Below, in pieces: positions 23,495 to 33,879 of a stretch of DNA of 64,000 nucleotides. Where the stretch lies: the NCBI RefSeq assembly GCF_002099425.1, contig NW_018343954.1, positions 18,570,501-18,634,500 on the forward strand, given 5' to 3'. A model generated the notes under the pieces. That model ran no database searches. It was not told the DNA's origin and was given only the letters and a program-made list of their open reading frames with translations. Source of the stretch: Phascolarctos cinereus (Eukaryota; Chordata; Mammalia; Diprotodontia; Phascolarctidae). The position numbers and the translations under genes are program-made. Every line of letters begins with the position of its first letter. The stretch's first letter is position 1.

Positions 23495-23710
23495 AAGAAT
23501 AAGTTCAAATCCCACCTTCTGAGGGGATTTCCTTCCATTCATGCTAGATGTATTTTTCATGTTTTTTTTTTATTGTTTTCATGTTTTATTTTTAATATTG
23601 TTCTCCCCCACCCCTTAAAAGGTGAACTCTTTAAGATCAGGGAACATATTTTTTGCTTTTTATTGTATCCCTAGCCTGGCACATAATAATTGCTTAATAA
23701 ATGTTTTTTA
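23495..23710 (+). mobile_element. L2, right part and 3' terminus
   Basis: L2 resumes after the SINEs with TCAAATCCCACCTTCTGAGG, continues through GGTGAACTCTTTAAGATCAG, and ends in CCTGGCACATAATAATTGCT with TTAATAAATG, the family 3' end. Confidence 0.75.
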
Positions 23711-24262
23711 CCCTATGTGTATTGTGCACATGTATACTGTGATGTTGCTGATGGAAAAGGGTTGGGGAGTAGAAGCTGGTAGAATCACATGTGTGATCTA
23801 CCACAGCATTGTGAATAATCCAGGTCAGACCACTGAGTGTATAGAAGAAATCCGAGGGGTTCTGACAGAAATCCAAATATTTATGGCTGTTTTCACTCTG
23901 AGGCTATCCACAGGTCAAACCAGGGTAACATTTATAGTAGTCTGTTACCCTCTAATCCATCCTCTATCCAATATACTACAATCTCCTATTGGATGATGCA
24001 AAGGGATTCCTCTAAGAGCTAAAGATGATCTTATATAGCCTCTTAGTACCCCAAAATGGTGACTAGTAGTAATGGAAAGACAAATGTGGTAGAATATTCC
24101 AGTGCCTTCAGGAGGTTGACCAGCATTTGATTTGAATATACTTGACTTAATGAATGTTTCCCTCCAATTAATACCTGTAATTTTGTTTCTGAATATGTAT
24201 ATACATACATATATACCTATATGTGGCAAGTGTGTGTGTAGTAGATAGATATGGATACATGC
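23711..24262. other. Unassigned intergenic sequence
   Basis: A 124-codon plus-strand frame crosses 23622-23996 but its first part is L2 tail and no domain is visible, so I do not call it a gene. Confidence 0.5.
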
Positions 24263-24263
24263 A

Positions 24264-24306
<43 letters not shown>
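24263..24306. repeat. (CA)n microsatellite
   Basis: A pure CA run of about 20 units. Confidence 0.97.
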
Positions 24307-24307
<1 letters not shown>

Positions 24308-25489
24308 CAAAAGCTGCTGTACTTCTGTGGGGTATTATGTGACCTTGGAGACTGAAGTTGTAGTAGACTGCAATAGAATATATCCATAATATGAGGATTT
24401 GAAGAGTGAATGGATATAGTGGAAGAAGTTTGGAAGTGACAGTGAACGGATTAGTATTATTTTTGAGGGACTGTGGCATGCTGAAAATGCATTACTATAC
24501 ACCAGATATATAGCATATTACTTTAAAAACTTTAAAGCTACAAATCTGAGACATCACAAACTCACATATTGAAAAGATATTATCAACCTTGGAGGAATAG
24601 GATAATTTTTGTTATGTTAAAAATAATCAAATGTATAATGAATTTGAAGCATGCACACACACATACACTCACACAAATAAAGAACTGTGACAGAAAAAAA
24701 ATTTATGAAGAAAATGTCTAAGAGCACTCTAGTAAGAAACATCTTCTACAATTAAATGCCAAAAATAAGATTCACTATGCCAGAAAAGGGATGTAGGGGC
24801 TAACAAAGGGATCTTAATCAGAATTTTGCCAGAAGACAACATTCCAAGTTTGTTTGTTTTTGTTATTTTATTTCTGCCAGAGAGAAAGTGAAAATTTCTT
24901 CTCTTCACATCCTACAGTTACTTAGACATAACATTTTTCATCCTATGGCAAATCTACTTGGCCAGCTCTTTCTTCTGAAGTGGCCCAGGTAGAAAAGAGG
25001 TCATAAATATTTCAGTGTTCCCTCACATTTAGTCCTTAAGTGAGGACTAATTTTATTCCTTACCACCATTATTCAATTTGTTCTTTATTTAAGTTACCTG
25101 AAATTGTAAAAATATGTAGAAAAACAATATATCCTCTATTAGGTACTGACATATTTCTCATCACTTTATCGAAAAGAGGGGAAAGTAGAAAGAAAAAATA
25201 TTTCAGTGAGTATTGAAATATCTGCAAGGCAACATTATTTCTGAGAAATGTTCTTTTGTTAAATTCAGAGTATTTTATTTCTTTTTAGATTTTTTGAATT
25301 TTTCAACTGTTTTAAAACAAAAATCTTTGATTTTTGTATCAGAAAAATTACCTCCACTCTAATTCTCTGCTGTAGTTAAAAAAAAAATACCCCTTCAAAA
25401 ATCCTAGTAAGTGACTCTGAACTCAAAGTATCTGGTTTTTAGACAACAGATATAGATTATATAATCAGATCTGTATTGGAGGCTTTTCC
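24307..25489. other. Unassigned AT-rich intergenic sequence, about 1.2 kb
   Basis: No repeat family recognised apart from a small CA-rich patch near 24650-24675. Confidence 0.45.
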
Positions 25490-25675
25490 AAAGGTGCTAT
25501 AGTAAACAGTGACGGATCTGCATTTGTTTGATAATTGTATTTCAATATAATTGTAATTATGTTGTAATCCTAATTATTTTATTTTGTGTATTTAAGAACA
25601 TGATTCTTAAAAGTAATCCTTTGGTTTCAACAGAGTGCAAAAAAGGTCCATGACACAAAAAAGGTTAAGAACCTC
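25490..25675 (-). mobile_element. Old hAT/Charlie-type MITE fragment
   Basis: The right end reads GGTCCATGACACAAAAAAGG and TTAAGAACCTCTGCTTTAA, a pattern of an old mammalian hAT non-autonomous element whose other end begins with a GGTTCTTAACC-like motif. TTGTATTTCAATATAATTG also fits its interior. The left end is eroded. Confidence 0.55.
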
Positions 25676-26424
25676 TGCTTTAAGGTGAAGCTACGGGACT
25701 TTGATGTCAAATTGCAGAGTTCTGTTTGAGATTTATACAATTATAAATGATACCAAATTGTCACTAAAATCTAAGGAAGTCTTTTAACTTCTGTTCCCAG
25801 AATTGTAGAGTCCTAGTGCTGGCAGTCTATGAAATACCAAAAAAAACCAAACAAACCTTCAAAGCTGACCCCCACCCCATCTATGTTCTGATCTCCAGTA
25901 AAGACATGCCTACAATGGGAAGAAACTTTTAGAAAAAGAGAATGAAGCTTACAAACTACCATCAGCAGTGGAATAGGAAAATAACATACATTTTTTTTTT
26001 GTTTCTTTGCATTTTGTTTTTTGCACAACCTCAAAGTGGTTGGGAGTTCGAGGAGAGAAAGAAGAATATGCTGGGAAAGGAAGAATTCACTATCTCTCAG
26101 ACACTTGATATAAACAAGTTGTCACAATCCTATATCCCTGCTGTGGATGGTTACACCATTAGGTGCCTGGATGCTTTCCAACACATTGAACAATTGGTGC
26201 CTTCCTTCCCATCTCCACAGGCTTGGCTTCTACTTTTTTCCTGGCTGGGCTGCCTCTTTAGCTCAGCATGCTGCCACATCTCATACCCTTCATCCCAGAT
26301 ACGTGCATTATAACTTCAAGGATAAATGGGTGGGGGAAGAGGAAATTCCAATTCTCAAGAGGACTTGTCATTCAAAATATATGTTCCAGTGAGGTCTTCT
26401 GTCTTGGCTGTATCTGCAAGGCAT
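25676..26424. other. Unassigned intergenic sequence
   Basis: Several overlapping frames of 73-123 codons lie at 25813-26553. None has a recognisable domain, and their mutual overlap argues against coding. Confidence 0.45.
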
Positions 26425-26600
26425 TATATGATGAAAATATTAATGATTCTATATTTCATCAGCTTCAAAACCCTGCCTCTGACACTTAAATCAAGTACTT
26501 TACCTACACTGGGTCTTAATTTCCTCATTTGTAAAATGAAGAAATTAGACTAGGTGACTCTCGAAATCCTCTCCAACTCTAGATTTAAATTCCTATGGAC
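26425..26600 (+). mobile_element. MIR-like SINE
   Basis: TGCCTCTGACACTTAAATCA, then TTTCCTCATTTGTAAAATGA, TAGACTAGGTGACTC and CCTCTCCAACTCTAGATTTA are the 3' half of a MIR-type SINE. Confidence 0.7.
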
Positions 26601-26609
26601 TCCCTCTAC

Positions 26610-27056
26610 CAACACTGTGAGATAATCCTTTAGGGTTTAGATGAGAAATTCTAGGAATTACTCCTGATGAGGCTCCAATGATGTATTCCTAAAAGGTCTT
26701 GGACTTTCCCACAGGAACCAGTCCCTGGTGTTTGCATGAAGCATCTGGCCCACCCCAGCTCACCTTGATTACTTAATTAGCTTATTTGCCACTCCTTAAT
26801 CCTATCCAGATCTTCCCATAGTCTTTCTGTATAAAATATCAATCTTACCCTAATCAAAAGCTCGTATTCTTAAAATCTGGCTCTCTGATGGTGTCACAAA
26901 TAGCTCAGACTCACTAGGAATATTGCCCACCCCAACTGGTGTTCTAATAAACTACTTGGATTGAAAAAAGGCTTGAGTGCTCAAATTCTTTCAAGGCAGA
27001 CCTACTCCTTTTACCTTTGGATTTCTGGGTTCTCAAGACCGCTAGACTGCAACAGC
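26610..27056 (+). mobile_element. Solo LTR of an endogenous retrovirus (fossil)
   Basis: It shows an LTR layout: a TATA box (TGTATAAAATATCAA near 26830), a polyadenylation signal (CTAATAAACTACTTGG near 26947) about 115 bases later, and an end in CA near 27053 after CTAGACTGCAACA. No gag, pol or env sequence adjoins it, so it is a solo LTR. It is moderately old. The family is uncertain; the compact promoter to poly(A) spacing resembles class I (gamma-like) LTRs. It separates two SINE fragments. Confidence 0.6.
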
Positions 27057-27165
27057 CCCAAGCACACATTGCCCAGGGTCATATTGTAAATGTGTCAGAT
27101 TTGAGCCTGGGTCAGGCAGATTATAAACCCAATGCATAATTCATTATATCACAATCCTTCTTAAA
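27057..27165 (-). mobile_element. MIR/CORE SINE fragment (antisense)
   Basis: TTGCCCAGGGTCATATTGTA and GTCAGATTTGAGCCTGGGTC are antisense SINE core and B-box regions. Confidence 0.6.
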
Positions 27166-28134
27166 GCAATGAATATAATTTTAAATAGAAGAAAGCTATA
27201 TTCTAGGCTGTAATAGGTCAGCATAAGCAATAATGTGAAAACTTGGAATTTTGAAAGAAATTAAATTTTAAAAGATGCATTCCACTAATTACTTTATGGA
27301 AAACTACAAACAGCTCTATTTGTATTCTGGAGAAAAATGGGGGGGGTAGGTTAAAAGGGGAATAAAAGCAATTATGTGTGTTTATTTCCCTGTTTTTAAG
27401 TAAATCTACACTTTGTGATTCAGGAAGCTACAAAATGAGGGTGGGAGTGAGCCTTTTTTTTTCACACTAACAAAACTTCATTCTTTCATTTAATTTCCTT
27501 TTCTTTAGCATTACATTTCAGTGGTGAATTCAAGTCAAATTAATAATGAACATGAAAGCAATAGCCCAACCATTTTGTTTTAAGCTTTGAGAAGAAACGT
27601 GTTTCATATTTTACAAAAGATAATATAGGGTCAAAAGTGAACCTGAGCTAAAAATTTAAATTCCCTTAATTATGAAAAGTAAATTCTATTTTAGAATTTT
27701 CTTGCAGGCAAAGAAAGAATTATGAGGGTGAAAAGATGTATGTTTTAAGAATCTATGTAGCCCAATTGGCAAAGACGGGACTCAATATCAATAAACATTT
27801 GTTAAGCACCTGCTGGGCTCAAGTTTGGATAGTCCATTTTTCCTAAAGGAATAGGCCTTTGTACTTTAGAAACTTTAGAAAATTAGACAGAAGGGACCAG
27901 AAATGAACAGGTGATGAGCTGTAGATAAACCAAATCTTGTTAGAATGCTTATTATGCTTTCCCCATTTGTGGATAAAGTAGTACTGCATAGATAAAGATA
28001 GGAGTGAGATTAGCAGTGTATGGGAGGAAGGCATATTTAAAAGGGAGCCAAAGTCATAAAGTTATAATCAAAGTAGGTGAAAATATAGACTCTTTCTTTT
28101 TCTCTCCTCTCTCTTTTCTCTCTACTTTTTCTAC
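27166..28134. other. Unassigned, repeat-poor AT-rich sequence
   Basis: No recognised repeat except a possible L2-like scrap (AATAAACATTTGTTAAGCAC at 27790). The 27200-27640 portion lacks any repeat signature. Confidence 0.45.
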
Positions 28135-28300
28135 AATAGTCTAAGGTTGGTATTATTATCCTCATGTTACAGGTAAGTAAATAGAAGCATAGCAATGTGA
28201 AATGACATCCTTGAATGAGATACTAAGCAGCAGAACCAGTATTTGGATCTTAGTTTCCTGAGTCCAGTTCCACTGTTATGCCACGGTACTCTCTGTGCCT
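28135..28300 (-). mobile_element. MIR/CORE SINE (antisense)
   Basis: TATTATTATCCTCATGTTAC, then AGGTAAGTAAATAGAAGC and AGTTCCACTGTTATGCCACG follow an antisense MIR-like order. Confidence 0.6.
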
Positions 28301-28429
28301 ATAATGCTCTTATATGTTTACTAAAATAACTAGAACAATCTTAAACTTTATTAGAATCAAATCATATGTATAAAATGTTATGAAAACCTTACAGCAATGT
28401 CTCTGTGTGTCTGTTTATATATGTTTTAG

Positions 28430-28469
28430 ATAGAGATATATATAGAGATACAGAGATATATACACACAC

Positions 28470-28519
<50 letters not shown>

Positions 28520-28615
28520 GGTACATATACGTATATACACAAACATATGCACACATATAAACACACACACATATATACATATACATGTGTGTATACACAC
28601 ATACATATATACTAG
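28430..28615. repeat. Compound TA/CA/GA microsatellite
   Basis: ATAGAGATA units, a (TA)n run (about 28472-28512) and CA/TA mixtures. Overlapping frames on the minus strand encode only Tyr/Ile/Cys/Val repeats and are not genes. Confidence 0.95.
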
Positions 28616-28689
28616 TTGTTACTAATAACACTTCTTGAGATAGTGTTCAGAAAAAGGTAAGTTATATTTGCATTACAATCTAATGATCA

Positions 28690-29160
28690 GTCCTCATCTG
28701 GGAAAGTGTATTCAGCTCTAGGCACTGATTTTAGACAAGGAAGGGAGAACAGAACTGGAGAATATCCAAAGGAGAATGACCAGGATGTTAAAAGGTCTGG
28801 AAACCTTGTCATATTAAGAACGTTGAAGAAACTGGCGATATTTAGCCTGGAGAAGAAATTACTTATCAGTGATATGATAGCTGTCTTCACATATTTAAAG
28901 GACTGTCATGTAGAATAGGGATTAGACTTATTACATATAGCCTCAGAGTATATAATGAGGACCAATGGATAAAACTTATAGTAAGGCAAGGTTTGGCTCA
29001 AACTAATGAAAAAATGTTCTAATATACAGCACAGCCTAAAAATGGAATGATCTGCCTTTGGCAGTAGTGATCTACCTATCACTGGAAATATTCAAGTGGC
29101 AGCTGGATGGTCTTCATCTGTGAGGGTAGATTTTTTGTTGGGTAGAGGTTGGGAGAATAT
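28690..29160 (+). mobile_element. L3/CR1-clade LINE 3' region (sense)
   Basis: AGAATGACCAGGATGTTAAA, then TTTAGCCTGGAGAAGAAATT, GATAGCTGTCTTCACATATT, TGTCATGTAGAATAGGGATT, TAAAAATGGAATGATCTGCC and TCACTGGAAATATTCAAGTG occur in the order of the CR1/L3 3' part. The 28706-28918 frame still reads FSLEKK and AVFTYLKDCHVE. Old and broken. Confidence 0.7.
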
Positions 29161-29459
29161 AGCATGACCGATACACACACTTGTGTCTTTCTGTCCCCAA
29201 AACCTATTACTTCACAATAAATCTTAGAGAAGTCGGTGTTTAGGAATGTCAAGCTACATATTCATGGATATCAACATGCAGTACTTGAATTTTCCTTTTT
29301 TTTTATTTCACACTTGTTGGGAAGCTTAAAAATAATAATAGATTCAACTATTTGGAGCAACATAGTTCCAGTGACTAAGGCCTAGCTGCACATTTAAAAC
29401 AATTCTGATAACAGACCATGCTTGTTATTGAAAGGTTAGTATGGAATGGTTCATACCCA

Positions 29460-29745
29460 GCTGGTTCAGAATCATAGAGGTAGAATGAACATTAAAATCT
29501 TGTTTGTTCATCCTGTGCCTAAAAATAAAATCTCTGTATACTATCCTTAGATAGTGACCCATCCAGCCTCTGACTGAAGACCTCCCATGAAAAGGAACCC
29601 ACTAACTTTCTGAGAGTCCAATTCTTTTTTTTTTTACTTGATGAAACTTAAATCCACCTCCCTACAACTTCAGTGCTTCTGACTCTGTACTCTGTGATCT
29701 AGTAGAATGAGACTAATTCCTTTATCACATGGCAAGTCTTCAAAT
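29460..29745 (-). mobile_element. L3/CR1-clade LINE 3' end (antisense)
   Basis: CAGAATCATAGAGGTAGAAT is the antisense 3' terminus. It is followed by CCATCCAGCCTCTGACTGAA, GACCTCCCATGAAAAGGAAC, ACCTCCCTACAACTTC and CACATGGCAAGTCTTCAAAT. It is opposite in orientation to the L3/CR1 piece 300 bases to the left. Confidence 0.7.
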
Positions 29746-29747
29746 AT

Positions 29748-29850
29748 TTGAATCAATCAATCAATAAGCATTTATGAAGTGCCTTCTATGTGCCATGCAT
29801 TGTGTAATCTGCTGGCAGTCTAAAGACAAGAAGAGAAACAGATATCATGC
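29748..29850 (-). mobile_element. L2 3' terminus (antisense)
   Basis: (ATCA)n followed by AGCATTTATGAAGTGCC, CTATGTGCCATGCATTGTG and CAGTCTAAAGACAAGA is the antisense L2 3' end. Confidence 0.6.
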
Positions 29851-30599
29851 CTTAAAACTTCCCTTCTTTGTGCTTAACATACTCATTTGCTTCAACTAAT
29901 TCTTAAATGATACAATCTCAAGGATCCTTACCATATTGGTCACTGTCTTTGGGCTACTCTTCTCCATAACAGAGTTTTTTAATGTGTTATCAGAATCGAA
30001 ACCAATTTCCAAACATAGTCTTACCAGACCGCATGGTAAAGTGGGACAGCATATTGAAGTGAAGTGAATGACATCACAATGAATTTTCTGGCTTCAACAA
30101 TTTGCCTGATGGTAGCAAGTACAGAACGAGAACTCAAGTTTCCTGCCTCTTAGTCCAGTATAGCAATATCAAAAATCAAAGAATTATTGCATATTTGTTT
30201 AGTCACAGATTCCTTGCCATATAAATGAATTCATTTTAATAAAACATGAACTTCAATATGCCAGCCCTCTCCAACATTAGTGTACCTTTTGAATTCTCCC
30301 CCTTGCAATTCCTATTTCTGGTTCTTAATTGATATACAGGGGGAAAAATGAAGGCCAAAAGTAAAGTGTATTGAAATTTTCATATGAAATCTTTCTCTAA
30401 AAGCCATTTCCTGAGCAATTTTGCATAATAAAGGATAGAGTCTGTTTGGTATTATCCTGTACCCATTTAATTAAGGACTCTGTTCCCATTCTAGTCTCCA
30501 CTATATGCAACCTAAAATGTGAATTTTTACTTAGTATCAGTACAGAAAGTCATTATTTGAACTGACTTAAATTATATATTAAATACACAAATCAATCAT
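29851..30599. other. Mostly unassigned; a SINE scrap near 30090-30170
   Basis: AATTTGCCTGATGGTAGCAA and GAGAACTCAAGTTTCCTGCC suggest a decayed antisense SINE. The remainder shows nothing recognisable. Confidence 0.4.
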
Positions 30600-31046
30600 T
30601 CAAGGTACTCCGCTATCTTGTCTTAAATTACCTTTCCGTGTACTTTGCCCCCAACTCTCCAACCTTATACCTCCATTCCAGCCAGATTGGTCACATAATA
30701 GGCTATGCACATGTCACTTTCCTTCATTGTTATTCTTTAGCTAATAGCCTCAGCTAGTAGTCTTTCTCTACCTCCTCATCTTATTTGGATGATTCCTGCC
30801 CTTCAAAATTCAGCTCAAATTCTACCCCTTTTATGAAGCCTTATCTGGACACCACAAACCCACAATCTTTGGCTCCTGAAATTCTACAGGATTTCTTGTC
30901 TACAATACCACTCAATAAGAACTAAACTTTTGCTCCCTTGAATTAGTAGGTACCTTTTTTTACACATATGAACTAGCTTCCTAATTAGAAAATAAGCTCT
31001 TTGAAGTCAGGGACTTTATCTCTCTATATGCCAATCAAATGTTCAA
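30600..31046 (+). mobile_element. L2, left part (interrupted by a hAT MITE)
   Basis: Order of the L2 3' region: CATTCCAGCCAGATTGGTCA, TCAAATTCTACCCCTTTTAT, GAAGCCTTATCTGGACACCA, AGAAAATAAGCTCTTTGAAG and TCAGGGACTTTATCTCTC. The palindromic element follows, then L2-like sequence resumes (31252-31310, GGGCATAGCCTACACTCAGT). Confidence 0.65.
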
Positions 31047-31251
31047 CAGGGGTGGGGAAACTGCAGCCTCTAGGCCACCTCTGGCCTTTTAGGTCTTTGA
31101 AGTGTGGCCTTTTTGACTGAGTCCAAGTTTTACAGAACAAATTTTTTTATTAAGGGGATTTGTTCTGTGAAGTTTGGATTTAGTCAAAGGGCTGCACTTG
31201 AGGACCTAGAGGGTCACATGTGGCCTCAAGGTTGCAGGTTCCCCAGCCCTG
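31047..31251. mobile_element. Palindromic hAT-type MITE (copy 2)
   Basis: Same structure as 10645-10847: it begins CAGGGGTGGGGAAACTGCAG and ends TGCAGGTTCCCCAGCCCTG. TTTTACAGAACAAAT and GGATTTGTTCTGTGAAG lie on either side of the centre. It was inserted into an older L2. No transposase. Confidence 0.8.
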
Positions 31252-31310
31252 GAAGCACATCATCTTGGGCATAGCCTACACTCAGTACATTTTTGTTACC
31301 TTTTTAAACA
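31252..31310 (+). mobile_element. L2, right part
   Basis: GGGCATAGCCTACACTCAGT with ACATTTTTGTTACC continues the L2 3' terminus after the hAT insertion. Confidence 0.5.
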
Positions 31311-33034
31311 AACATAAAAAAGATTTGTTAACTAATTCATAAATGTTTTTGTTTATGCCCATTATTAAATATGAAAACTTCATTTTCACATCATTTATCA
31401 ATATTAATGTAGCTATCGGTACTCTCAATTAAAATCCTTGTCCAATGACAAAGACCAATTGAACAGGAGTATGCTGTTAAATGTTTAACAACCAACTCTA
31501 CAATTAAAGTTTATATACTGTTATCTTTTCTATCACTTTAATAAGTATAGATAACAAAGCAACAGTTAAGCAATGATTCACAGTGGTTGTGGATTTCTGA
31601 GGCAAAAATACTGATACTGGAAATTTAAAAATTGCTGGAGCCAACAGAAGGTGGATGCAGTACAACCTTGACCAGAATCACACCAATATTGACATTCTCA
31701 ATATAAATGAAGCAAGGCAATATAAGGAAATTACAGCTGTGTAGAAGAATGGTTCACAAGCTCACCATGAAGATAATTGCAAAGCATGTGCTAACATATC
31801 TAATGGAAGATCAAGTCAGAGAAAAAAATATGGAAAACTTGATGAGCTCCTCTAAACAACATAAATCTATGATTGCATACTCGGTGTCTTCAACACATAG
31901 GAGGACAGAGGACAGGAAGATGAAAATTCTGATAAATATGACTTAGGATTAATGAATAAAAAAGATGAAAGCCTAGCAGGATACTAGTCTCATGCATTTA
32001 TACCATAAATGGTATTTTCATAAAAGAAGTCATAATGTACCAGGCTTGGGGAGTAACAAAGAAATTGAGAGATCTGAAACTTATTACCAATAGACAGGAA
32101 ATAGCTGATTTTTATACCATTTCTAGATAAAGTTCCTATGTGCTATCAAAGAATCAACCAGTTAAATAAAAGGTCAAAATCTACTCCAAATTAGAAGAAA
32201 ATATAAGGATGCAAAAAATAAACTTGTACACCTCATGGTTCCAATTGGATCTGTTTGAATAAATTATTTATTTTGGTTCATTTCTCATTTTTCAGTATCA
32301 AGTCACTGACTTTATTATGATTTTTTAATGAAGATCTAATGAAATCACTACAACTAGGGGGTCAAAAGATCTCAGAAACTACCTTAGTCACAAAATGCTT
32401 CATCTTGCTAAATGGAAGGACATAGAAGGCAAGGGAATAACTTCTTTAAAGAATGAGCTTATTTGTAAAGCATTAGCAAGAAGGATGGCTAATTGTTATT
32501 AGCCATTATTATATTAACAATATCACCTCACAAAACAAATCAAAACAGTGGAGGCTAAAATATATATATATATATCTGCTGAAAACTTGGTAAGTGGCCC
32601 AACTAATCCGGATCAACTGAGATGAATCCATAGATGAAATGGGACAGAAGGCAATAAATAGAAAATAGAACAGATATGTCAGCATTTCTATAACAATCTG
32701 TTGTCATAATTGATGACAATGGAATCACTACATTTGTAATTGGACAGATGAGTACTATATGTGCAGTATAAGGAAACAGAAATGACACTCAGGAAGATAA
32801 AGTTAAGAAAAGTAATTCATATAAAAGGTGACAGAGTTTTGTGAGCATTGAGCCATCAGTTTTTATGACAGAAGAGGTAGAAGAGGGGAGAAACATACTA
32901 AACAAATGAAAGTAATCATAAATGGGTTTTATATCAAAAGAAGGACATTGATAGGTTAATAGCATGTACCAATAGCATACTTACCACAAAAGAGAATTAG
33001 CAGTATGGACTGGATCTAGTGTTCCATTAGTATA
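31311..33034. other. Unassigned sequence, about 1.7 kb
   Basis: A 79-codon plus-strand frame (31707-31946) and other short frames show no domain. From 31600 to 32990 there is no recognisable SINE or known LINE, and A-rich purine-biased stretches give it the look of decayed coding sequence of an unknown element. I cannot name it. (AT)n lies near 32560. Confidence 0.4.
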
Positions 33035-33225
33035 GAGAACTCCTAGATAAGAACTCCTCTTGCTAATGAAGGTCAGCACCTTCTCTTCAGCTTACATTGT
33101 CTTAGAAAATTTCCTAGAACACTGAGAGGTTGTGATTTGTCTTGGGTCACACAGCCAGTATATGTGAAAGGCAGGCCTTTAATCCAGGACTTCCTAGCTT
33201 TGAGACAGGGTTTTCAATACTCAAC
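33035..33225 (-). mobile_element. CORE/MIR SINE (antisense)
   Basis: TTGTCTTGGGTCACACAGCC, then GGCAGGCCTTTAATCCAGGA and TTCCTAGCTTTGAGACAGGG correspond to the antisense SINE core and B-box region. Confidence 0.6.
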
Positions 33226-33232
33226 ATTGTTT

Positions 33233-33244
33233 CTCTAACATCTC
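33233..33244 (+). repeat. 12-bp direct repeat, left copy (candidate target-site duplication)
   Basis: CTCTAACATCTC, identical to 36544-36555. The two copies bracket the composite half-L1-like block. Confidence 0.75.
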
Positions 33245-33640
33245 TCAATTTCTATTTTACCTTCTGGTTCTAGAATACCAGGGCAGTTTTCTTTGATAAT
33301 TTCTTGAAAGATGACGTCTAGGCTGTTTTTTTGATCATGGCTTTCAGATAGTCCAATATTTTTAAAATTATCTCTCATGAGTCTATTTTCCAGGTGAGTT
33401 GTTTTTACAATGAGAGATTTCACATTGTGTTCTATTTTTTTCACTCTTTTGGTTTTGTTTTATTGTTTCTTGATTTCTCATAAAATCACTAGCTTCCATT
33501 TGCTCCATTCTACTTTTTAAGGAAATATTTTCTTCAGTGAGTTTTTGGACTTCCTTTTCCATCTGGCCAATTCTGTGTTTTAAGCATTCTTCTCCTGATT
33601 GACTTTTTGGACCTCTTTTGCCATTTGGGTTAGGCTATTT
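33245..33640 (-). mobile_element. Half-L1-like ORF1 internal fragment (3'-most part of composite)
   Basis: It aligns colinearly with 35020-35405 of the adjacent element. The 33235-33444 frame has NFKNIGLSESHDQKN and IFQEIIKENCPGILEPEGKI from the ORF1 RRM. It has no 3' UTR or A-tail at its left end, which lies inside ORF1 next to the flanking repeat. Its right end is an ORF1 position at a T-run. Confidence 0.8.
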
Positions 33641-33878
33641 TTTTTTAATATAAATTTATTTATTTTTAGTTTTCAATATTCACTTCCACAAGTTTTTGAG
33701 TTCCAAATTTCTCACCCCTCCCCCCAAACCCCAAGATGGCATGCATTCTGAATACCCCTTCCCCTGGTCTGCCTTTTCTTCTATCTCTCCCCCCCTCCCT
33801 TCTCTTATCCCCTTCCCCTTCTATTTTCCTGTAGAGCAGGATAGACTTCTGTACCCCATTTCCTGAATTTCTTATTTC
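33641..33878 (-). mobile_element. Half-L1-like 3' end fragment, 5'-truncated
   Basis: A T-rich tail complement, then CAATATTCACTTCCACAAG and GAGTTCCAAATTTCTCACC (L1-type 3' UTR), then CT-rich spacer with CCTGTAGAGCAGGATAGACT. It stops where a second T-run and 3' UTR begin at about 33890. Confidence 0.75.
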
Positions 33879-33879
33879 C

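Noticed and set aside
23622-23996. A 124-codon plus-strand frame
   Set aside because: It begins in L2 3' tail sequence, contains no domain and overlaps another frame on the opposite strand.
28389-28631. Frames rich in Tyr, Ile, Cys and Val
   Set aside because: They are translations of a TA/CA microsatellite. The same applies to 24168-24479, 45786-46091, 57645-57863 and 58668-58892.
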